Positions 31,878-36,904 of a stretch of 36,904 bases of DNA are shown here, in pieces (position 1 is the first letter of the stretch; each line of letters begins with the position of its first letter). The translations under genes and the position numbers were made by a program. Source of the DNA: Clostridia bacterium (GTDB lineage Bacteria > Bacillota > Clostridia > Oscillospirales > RGIG5554); contig JAFWAE010000032.1 of the NCBI GenBank assembly GCA_017507855.1, positions 1-36,904 of the forward strand. The letters are read 5' to 3'. Under the pieces are notes generated by a model, which saw nothing but the letters and a program-made list of their open reading frames with translations, did no database searches and was not told where the DNA came from.

Positions 31878-33782
31878 CTATATTTCCGTTTTTTCTTCTT
31901 CTAAACGGAAATATTCCTCGTACGCTTCGTCTTTTTGCTGTAAAAGCTGCTGGTACTCCTCATACGCCCGGGGAGGCGTGTCGGGACCAAAGGCTTTTTC
32001 AGCTTCAACGATCTGCTCTTCCAAGGAAGCGATGGTCTTCTCTAAAGCCGCCAACCGAGACCGCGAAGCAGCCCGTGCCTGTCGTTCCTCCGCACGGGAG
32101 CGGCGGTTTTGTGCAGCCTCTGTTCCGGCCGGCAGAGCCGACGGTTGCTTTTCCTTTTTCACCGCCGTATCACGCTTGGAACGGCGGCGTAAAAATTCCT
32201 CATAGGGGCACTCGTGGATCACCAGCCCCCCTTCTTCCAAGGAAAACACCCGCTGTACGCACCGCGCCAAAAACCAGCGGTCGTGAGACACGGCGATCAC
32301 CGTGCCCTCATATCCCTCCAGCGCCTGCTCCAATGCCTCTCGGGAAGGCAGATCCAGATGGTTGGTCGGCTCGTCCAAGATCAAGCAATCCGGGGCATCC
32401 TTTAGCAGGCAAGCCAAGTATAAACGGGAACGTTCTCCACCGGAAAGGACCTTTAAAGGCTTCAGCAGATCATCTCCGTAGAACATATAGGAAGCCAAAT
32501 ATTCACGCACTCGGTTTTCCGTCATATCGAATCGTTGGGCTACCTCTTCCGTTACGCTGAGGTCCTCGTTTTCAAAAGCCACGTGCTGGCCCAAAAAGCC
32601 GAAGCGCACCCATTCGCCCAGGTAAATACTGCCGTCAAAATCGTCGTCCAACCCCATCATCAGCTGTAAAAGGGTGGATTTTCCCGTCCCGTTGGCCCCT
32701 ACGATCCCCACCTTATCGCCACCGCGGATCAAAAAAGAGACTTGCCTGAACAGGGTGCGCTCGCCAAAGCTTTTTCCAACTCCCTCCGCCGCCGCGATCA
32801 CCCCGGAAAGGTGAGCAGGGTCGGCCAAGCGAAGCTTTAAGGTCCGCTGAGCGTTAAAATGCCGCGCCTTTTGCCGCGCCTGCATTTCTTCCATTTGAGC
32901 GGAAAGCTTAACCGTCAGCTTTTGGCGGGAATAAGCTGAATTGTTCTTTTTCCAGCGAAGCAGGCGTTCCGCGATCTCGGCCTGGCGCTCCGTTTCGGCG
33001 GCCAGCCTTTTCTTTTCTGCAAAAAAGCGGGTCTCCTCCTGTTTTTTCTGCTCCATAAAAGCAGAAAAATTACCCCGTCGCTCCACCACTGTGCCGTCCT
33101 GCAGCTCCAGGGTCTTGGTAGCTACACGGTCAAGAAACCAGCGGTCGTGGGATACAATCACCGCCGTGACTCCCGCACCGCACAAATATTGTTCCAACCA
33201 TTCCATGGCTTCAATATCCAAATGGTTGGTCGGCTCGTCCAACAGCAGAACGTCCGGTTGCCCGATAAGCAGATGAGCCAGCTCCGCCCGCATCCGCTCT
33301 CCCCCGGAAAGGGAAGAAAGGGGACGGCTCAGGGTGGACATGGGCAAACCCAATCCCATAGCCACGGCCTTGATTCGGCTTTCGATCACGTAGCCGTCTG
33401 CCTGCTCGTACTGTTGCTGCAATTTCCCCAGCTCATCCAGCAAGGCTTCCATCTTTTCACCGTGGGCTGTGGCCAGTTCTTCATTAATGGCCTGCATACG
33501 CACCCGCATAGCCTCCACCCGGGGATGAAACAGAGCCGTTTGCTCTCCGGCGCCGTCAAAGCGCTGGGCCAAATAAGCTACCCGCGCCTCTTTTTCATAA
33601 AAAACGCCGCCTGCATCCGCCTCTTCCGTGCCTGCCAAAATCTTCAGCAGCGTGGTCTTCCCCGCCCCGTTGGAGCCGATCAAGGCGGCACAATCACCTT
33701 TTTCCAAACGGAAAGTGACTCCGTTGAGCACCGTTTGACGGTCGTATTCTTTTTTGATGCTATCAGCCGCCAGCAGGCTCAT
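31878..33782 (-). CDS. ABC-F family ATPase
   Basis: A 634-residue soluble protein with two ABC domains and no membrane segments. Members act on ribosomes as translation factors or antibiotic-protection proteins. Domain 1: GSNGAGKT (36-43), LSGGERMRAELA, VLLLDEPTNHLD. A charged interdomain linker (about 240-320) contains KKNNSAYSRQKLTVKLSAQMEEM. Domain 2: GANGTGKST, LSGGERSRLYLACLL, CLILDEPTNHLD. A C-terminal coiled coil (about 560-630) follows a basic stretch. This resembles housekeeping types (YfmR/Uup/YheS-like) rather than a clear resistance type, but subfamily is not settled. GGGGTGAG precedes the start. Confidence 0.93.
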   Translation of the reverse strand: MSLLAADSIKKEYDRQTVLNGVTFRLEKGDCAALIGSNGAGKTTLLKILAGTEEADAGGVFYEKEARVAYLAQRFDGAGEQTALFHPRVEAMRVRMQAINEELATAHGEKMEALLDELGKLQQQYEQADGYVIESRIKAVAMGLGLPMSTLSRPLSSLSGGERMRAELAHLLIGQPDVLLLDEPTNHLDIEAMEWLEQYLCGAGVTAVIVSHDRWFLDRVATKTLELQDGTVVERRGNFSAFMEQKKQEETRFFAEKKRLAAETERQAEIAERLLRWKKNNSAYSRQKLTVKLSAQMEEMQARQKARHFNAQRTLKLRLADPAHLSGVIAAAEGVGKSFGERTLFRQVSFLIRGGDKVGIVGANGTGKSTLLQLMMGLDDDFDGSIYLGEWVRFGFLGQHVAFENEDLSVTEEVAQRFDMTENRVREYLASYMFYGDDLLKPLKVLSGGERSRLYLACLLKDAPDCLILDEPTNHLDLPSREALEQALEGYEGTVIAVSHDRWFLARCVQRVFSLEEGGLVIHECPYEEFLRRRSKRDTAVKKEKQPSALPAGTEAAQNRRSRAEERQARAASRSRLAALEKTIASLEEQIVEAEKAFGPDTPPRAYEEYQQLLQQKDEAYEEYFRLEEEKTEI

Positions 33783-33818
33783 AAGCTCACCCCTTCTTTC
33801 GTTTGCGGTTACCCGTCA

Positions 33819-33847
33819 ATTATACGCCAAACCGAATAAGAATGCAA
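33819..33847 (-). promoter_or_regulatory. Promoter of the ABC-F gene
   Basis: On the minus strand: TTGCAT, 17 bases, TATAAT. The leader is only about 30 bases, with no room for an antibiotic-responsive attenuator, unlike many resistance ABC-F genes. Confidence 0.75.
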
Positions 33848-33918
33848 GCATACGCCCGGTCATAAAACAAAAAAATCAAAAAAGATGAAGATTGTCATGG
33901 TAAAATTAGGATTGTCCA

Positions 33919-33948
33919 TAGACTTTTAAAATTCACCTGTGATATAAT
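33919..33948 (+). promoter_or_regulatory. Promoter of the first beta-helix gene
   Basis: TAGACT, 18 bases, TATAAT followed by GGAA. The same CATAGACTTTT / TATAATGGAA pair with the same 18-base spacing precedes the second paralogue. Confidence 0.65.
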
Positions 33949-33998
33949 GGAAACATCACAGCCGAGACTGTATTTTGCATTTTTGGAGGAATCTACTC

Positions 33999-35384
33999 AT
34001 GGACATTAAACCTTCCCGCGGCAAGCGCACTGTTATTGCCAGCGAATACCTGAAACTGGATACCGACGTAATCACCGGCGGCGGCACCGATGAAACCGAG
34101 GCTGTACAAGCTATTTTGGACAAGGCTTTGGAATGGGGTGGCCTGACGTTGGTCATGGACGGCGCGGCTACCGTACGCGGCATCCGTTTGCATTCCAATA
34201 CCACCATCCGTTGCTGCGACAATTCCTGCGGCTTTTATCTGGCCGACGGCGCCCTGCGCTCCCTGGTCACCAATGCCGATTGGGATTTCCGCGATATCAA
34301 AAATGAAAACATCACCCTGCAAGGCGGTACCTATAACTTTAACCGCGAGCATCAGGCTCAATACCCCGAGCCCGAGCCCGGCTCCGATGAGCGTGTCTGG
34401 AACGATGATCCCGAGCATCCTCTGAACTACGACTATTTCGTCAAGCGTTGGTGCTTTGGTATGCGTTTCTTCGGCGTGAAGAACCTGATCATCCGCGATG
34501 CTTGCCTGCTCAACCAGCGCGTATATACAGCCCTTTTCATCAACTGGGAGCACGTGACCGTGCAAAACGTGGATATCCCCCTGCCCGATCTGCAGTACGC
34601 TCAGAACCAAGACGGCCTGCATTTCTTCGGTCCCGGTCACGACCTGGTCATCCGCGACCTGCGTGGTGTAGCAGGCGATGATCTGATCGCCCTGACTCCC
34701 GATGAATGGGACGGTGTTTCCTCCATTTCCGACGTGCTGATCGACGGCGTACTGCTGAACAACTCCGATCAGGGCATCCGCATGCTGACTCACAACGAAG
34801 GCCGTCTGGACCGCGTCACTGTGCGTAACGTTTACGGTACCTATAAGAGCTGCGGTTTCTTTATGAATCCCTACTTTGCCAAGGCCAAAGGCAATTTTGG
34901 CCACATTCTCATTGAAAACGTAGATCTGCGCCAGACCTATCATAAATACGCCCAGTATTGCGAACCCTTCCTGTTCCGTATCGGCGGTGAATACGACAGT
35001 CTGACCCTGCGCAACATCCGCCACGTGGATCCCACGGATAACCGCCCCCTGGTAGACGTCAGCCATGTGTTCAGCCACCCCGACTACGTGGCAAACCAGC
35101 ACGTACACCTGAAGAACCTGACCATTGACCGGCTGCAGGTATTCAACCGCAACGGCGTCAAGGACAAGATGAACTACATTTCCATTGACGGCGCGGTGGA
35201 CAACCTGGTCATTCGCAACGTGCAGGCCGACCGCGAGGGCAACGAAAGCAACGACTCTGTGGTGTGCCTGAAGCCCCAAGCCGACGTGAAACGCATGGTC
35301 ATCTCCGGCGTGGTCACCAACGGCATTGGCGAGCTGGTGGAAAACGCCGGCGGCAAAGCTGACAGCATCGAGATCAAGGACTGA
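33999..35384 (+). CDS. Beta-helix protein, GH28/pectate-lyase-like (paralogue A)
   Basis: A 461-residue protein with no signal peptide, so apparently cytoplasmic. The N-terminus VITGGGTDETEAVQAILDKA is the typical opening of pectate-lyase-3/GH28 beta-helices. Repeated short strands (NITLQGGTY, NLIIRDACLL, VTVQNVDIPL, LVIRDLRGV, VTVRNVYGTY, LTLRNIRHV) indicate parallel coils. GH28-like acid motifs are N-Q-D (203-205) and G-D-D (226-228), but the later G-H-G and R-x-K motifs are not seen; NSDQGIR (255-261) sits near the expected His. It may act on polygalacturonate-like oligosaccharides or be non-catalytic. TTGGAGGA precedes ATG at 33999. It is followed by a terminator and a close paralogue. 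Confidence 0.85.
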   Translation: MDIKPSRGKRTVIASEYLKLDTDVITGGGTDETEAVQAILDKALEWGGLTLVMDGAATVRGIRLHSNTTIRCCDNSCGFYLADGALRSLVTNADWDFRDIKNENITLQGGTYNFNREHQAQYPEPEPGSDERVWNDDPEHPLNYDYFVKRWCFGMRFFGVKNLIIRDACLLNQRVYTALFINWEHVTVQNVDIPLPDLQYAQNQDGLHFFGPGHDLVIRDLRGVAGDDLIALTPDEWDGVSSISDVLIDGVLLNNSDQGIRMLTHNEGRLDRVTVRNVYGTYKSCGFFMNPYFAKAKGNFGHILIENVDLRQTYHKYAQYCEPFLFRIGGEYDSLTLRNIRHVDPTDNRPLVDVSHVFSHPDYVANQHVHLKNLTIDRLQVFNRNGVKDKMNYISIDGAVDNLVIRNVQADREGNESNDSVVCLKPQADVKRMVISGVVTNGIGELVENAGGKADSIEIKD

Positions 35385-35398
35385 TCCTTTCCAATACG

Positions 35399-35430
35399 AA
35401 AAAGCCACCACGAAACGTGGTGGCTTTTTT
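35399..35430 (+). terminator. Terminator between the two beta-helix genes
   Basis: GCCACCACG-AAA-CGTGGTGGC flanked by A5 and T6. Confidence 0.9.
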
Positions 35431-35540
35431 GACCCTCAAGTGGGCTTTCGGACGTTTTTTTGCACACATACGCATCTGCAAGAGCCTGTTTTTGATGAAG
35501 ATCGTGCTGAAAAAAACAGATAATATATCAAAATTTTGCA

Positions 35541-35570
35541 TAGACTTTTCTCTTTTCGGCGTGTTATAAT
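35541..35570 (+). promoter_or_regulatory. Promoter of the second beta-helix gene
   Basis: TAGACT, 18 bases, TATAAT followed by GGAA, matching the promoter of paralogue A. An upstream GATGAAGAT motif (35494) is also shared (33884). Confidence 0.65.
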
Positions 35571-35597
35571 GGAATAAATCTTAAGGAGGCAAAGCTT

Positions 35598-36904
35598 ATG
35601 GATATCAAACCCTCCCGCGGCAAGCGTACCGTTATTGCCAGCGAATACCTGAAGCTGGACACGGACGTGATCACCGGCGGTGGCACGGATGAGACCGAGG
35701 CTGTACAAGCTATTTTGGATAAAGCCTTGGAATGGGGCGGCCTGACTTTGGTGATGGACGGCGCGGCTACCGTACGCGGCATCCGTTTGCATTCAAATAC
35801 CACCATTCGCTGTTGCGACAACGCCTGCGGCTTCTTTTTGGCAGACCATGCCTCACCCACCTTAATCACCAATGCGGACTGGAATTTCCGCGATATCAAA
35901 AATGAAAATATTACCCTGCAAGGCGGCACCTACAATTTCAACCGCGCCAATCAAATACGTTACCCCGAACCTGAACCCGACTCCGACGAGCGGGTATGGA
36001 ATGACGATCCCTATCATTGCGTAAACTACGATTATTTTGTTAAGTACTGGTCTTTGGGCATGCGCTTCTTCGGCGTGCGAAACTTGATCATTCGAGACGT
36101 CTGTTTGCTCAACCAACGGGTATATGCCGCGCTTTTTGTCAACTGGGAGCATGTGACCATCGAAAATGTAAATATTCCCCTGCCCGATCTGCAATATGCC
36201 CAGAATCAGGACGGCCTGCATTTCTTCGGTCCGGGACGCGATCTGGTCATCCGCGATATACGTGGAACTGCGGGCGACGATTTTATTGCCTTGACACCGG
36301 ACGAATGGGATTGGGTCTCCTCCATTTCTGATGTGTTCATTGACGGTGTTTACCTAAACGATTCCGATCAAGGCATTCGCCTGCTGACTATGGGAGAAGG
36401 ACGGCTTGACCGTATCACTATTCGCAACGTATACGGCACCTATAAAAGCTGTGGCTTCTTCTTAAATCCCTATTATAAAGACTCCAAAGGTAATTTCGGC
36501 CATATTCTGATCGAAAACGTAGATCTTCGCCAAACTTACCACAAATATGCCCAATACTGCGAACCCTTCCTATTCCGTATCGGCGGTGAATACGACAGTC
36601 TGACCCTGCGTAATATCCGCCACGTGGATCCCTCGGATGACCGCCCCATTATTGATATCAGCCACGTATACAGCCATCCTGCCGCCGTGGCCGATCAGCA
36701 CGTACATATCAAAAATCTTACCGTCGACGGGCTGCAGGTGTTCAACCGCAATGGCGTACAGGACAAGATGAACTACATTTCCATTGACAGCGCGGTGGAC
36801 AACCTGGTCATTCACAACGTGCAGGCCGACCGCGAGGGCAACGAAAGCAACGACTCTGTGGTGTGCCTGAAGCCCCAAGCCGACGTAAAACGCATGGTCA
36901 TCTC
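35598..36904 (+). CDS. Beta-helix protein, GH28/pectate-lyase-like (paralogue B, cut by window end)
   Basis: The first 435 codons of a close copy of the preceding gene; about 26 residues and the stop lie beyond the window. The first 74 residues are identical to paralogue A apart from synonymous changes. The middle differs (for example FFLADHASPTLIT for FYLADGALRSLVT, and YFVKYWSLGM for YFVKRWCFGM). The last 140 bases in view are again nearly identical. The N-Q-D and G-D-D motifs are kept (GDDFIALTP), and no G-H-G is seen. AAGGAGG precedes ATG at 35598. It has its own promoter and seems to be transcribed separately after a terminator. Confidence 0.85.
   Translation, partial: MDIKPSRGKRTVIASEYLKLDTDVITGGGTDETEAVQAILDKALEWGGLTLVMDGAATVRGIRLHSNTTIRCCDNACGFFLADHASPTLITNADWNFRDIKNENITLQGGTYNFNRANQIRYPEPEPDSDERVWNDDPYHCVNYDYFVKYWSLGMRFFGVRNLIIRDVCLLNQRVYAALFVNWEHVTIENVNIPLPDLQYAQNQDGLHFFGPGRDLVIRDIRGTAGDDFIALTPDEWDWVSSISDVFIDGVYLNDSDQGIRLLTMGEGRLDRITIRNVYGTYKSCGFFLNPYYKDSKGNFGHILIENVDLRQTYHKYAQYCEPFLFRIGGEYDSLTLRNIRHVDPSDDRPIIDISHVYSHPAAVADQHVHIKNLTVDGLQVFNRNGVQDKMNYISIDSAVDNLVIHNVQADREGNESNDSVVCLKPQADVKRMVI

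Noticed and set aside
33993-35411. A 472-codon minus-strand frame over the first beta-helix gene
   Set aside because: The copy on the second paralogue is broken into shorter frames, while the plus-strand reading is conserved between the paralogues.

Overview
The window looks like a chromosomal segment of a moderately GC-rich Firmicute, most likely a gut-type Clostridia/Oscillospirales member. The evidence is a large, Bacillus-type SRP RNA, SepF with a YlmE/YlmG-type cell-division cluster, a MiaB-RicA-MutS-MutL order like B. subtilis, a Tig-ClpX-Lon-EngB order, an ABC-F ATPase, and AGGAGG-type ribosome binding sites throughout. No rRNA, tRNA or CRISPR array was found.

Layout. (1) 1-5.3 kb, minus strand: rpsI and rplM run from a near-consensus promoter. 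Upstream of them lies a replication/repair unit transcribed in the order SRP RNA (5337-5607), dnaX, ybaB, recR, dnaA. (2) 5.7-25.8 kb, plus strand: a long, tightly packed, probably co-transcribed run of tig, clpP, clpX, lon, engB, lysA, miaB, a ylbF/ymcA homologue, mutS, an M3 oligoendopeptidase, mutL, miaA, an HlyD-like membrane adaptor, ylmE, sepF and yggT. It combines protein quality control, ribosome and tRNA maturation, mismatch repair and cell division, and ends in a strong terminator. (3) Inserted between the ylbF-like gene and mutS is a 775-bp AT-rich element with near-perfect 25-bp terminal inverted repeats and an exact 8-bp target duplication. It carries only one gene, a membrane-anchored XRE regulator, and no transposase. 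(4) 25.8-36.9 kb, accessory: a block of consecutive hairpins, an AT-rich orphan gene, a CAT/E2-fold protein lacking the usual catalytic His, a sorbose-1-phosphate-reductase-like dehydrogenase followed by a long YjbQ-family protein, an orphan oligopeptide-binding lipoprotein, an ABC-F ATPase, and two tandem beta-helix (GH28/pectate-lyase-like) paralogues, the second cut by the window end.

The best candidates for something undescribed are the transposase-less element carrying a membrane-anchored regulator, the tandem GH28-like paralogues that keep the Asp motifs but lack the catalytic His and R-x-K, and the AT-rich orphan gene behind the hairpin cluster. The core genes are ordinary in content, but the placement of dnaA behind recR and SRP RNA, away from dnaN, deserves a check.
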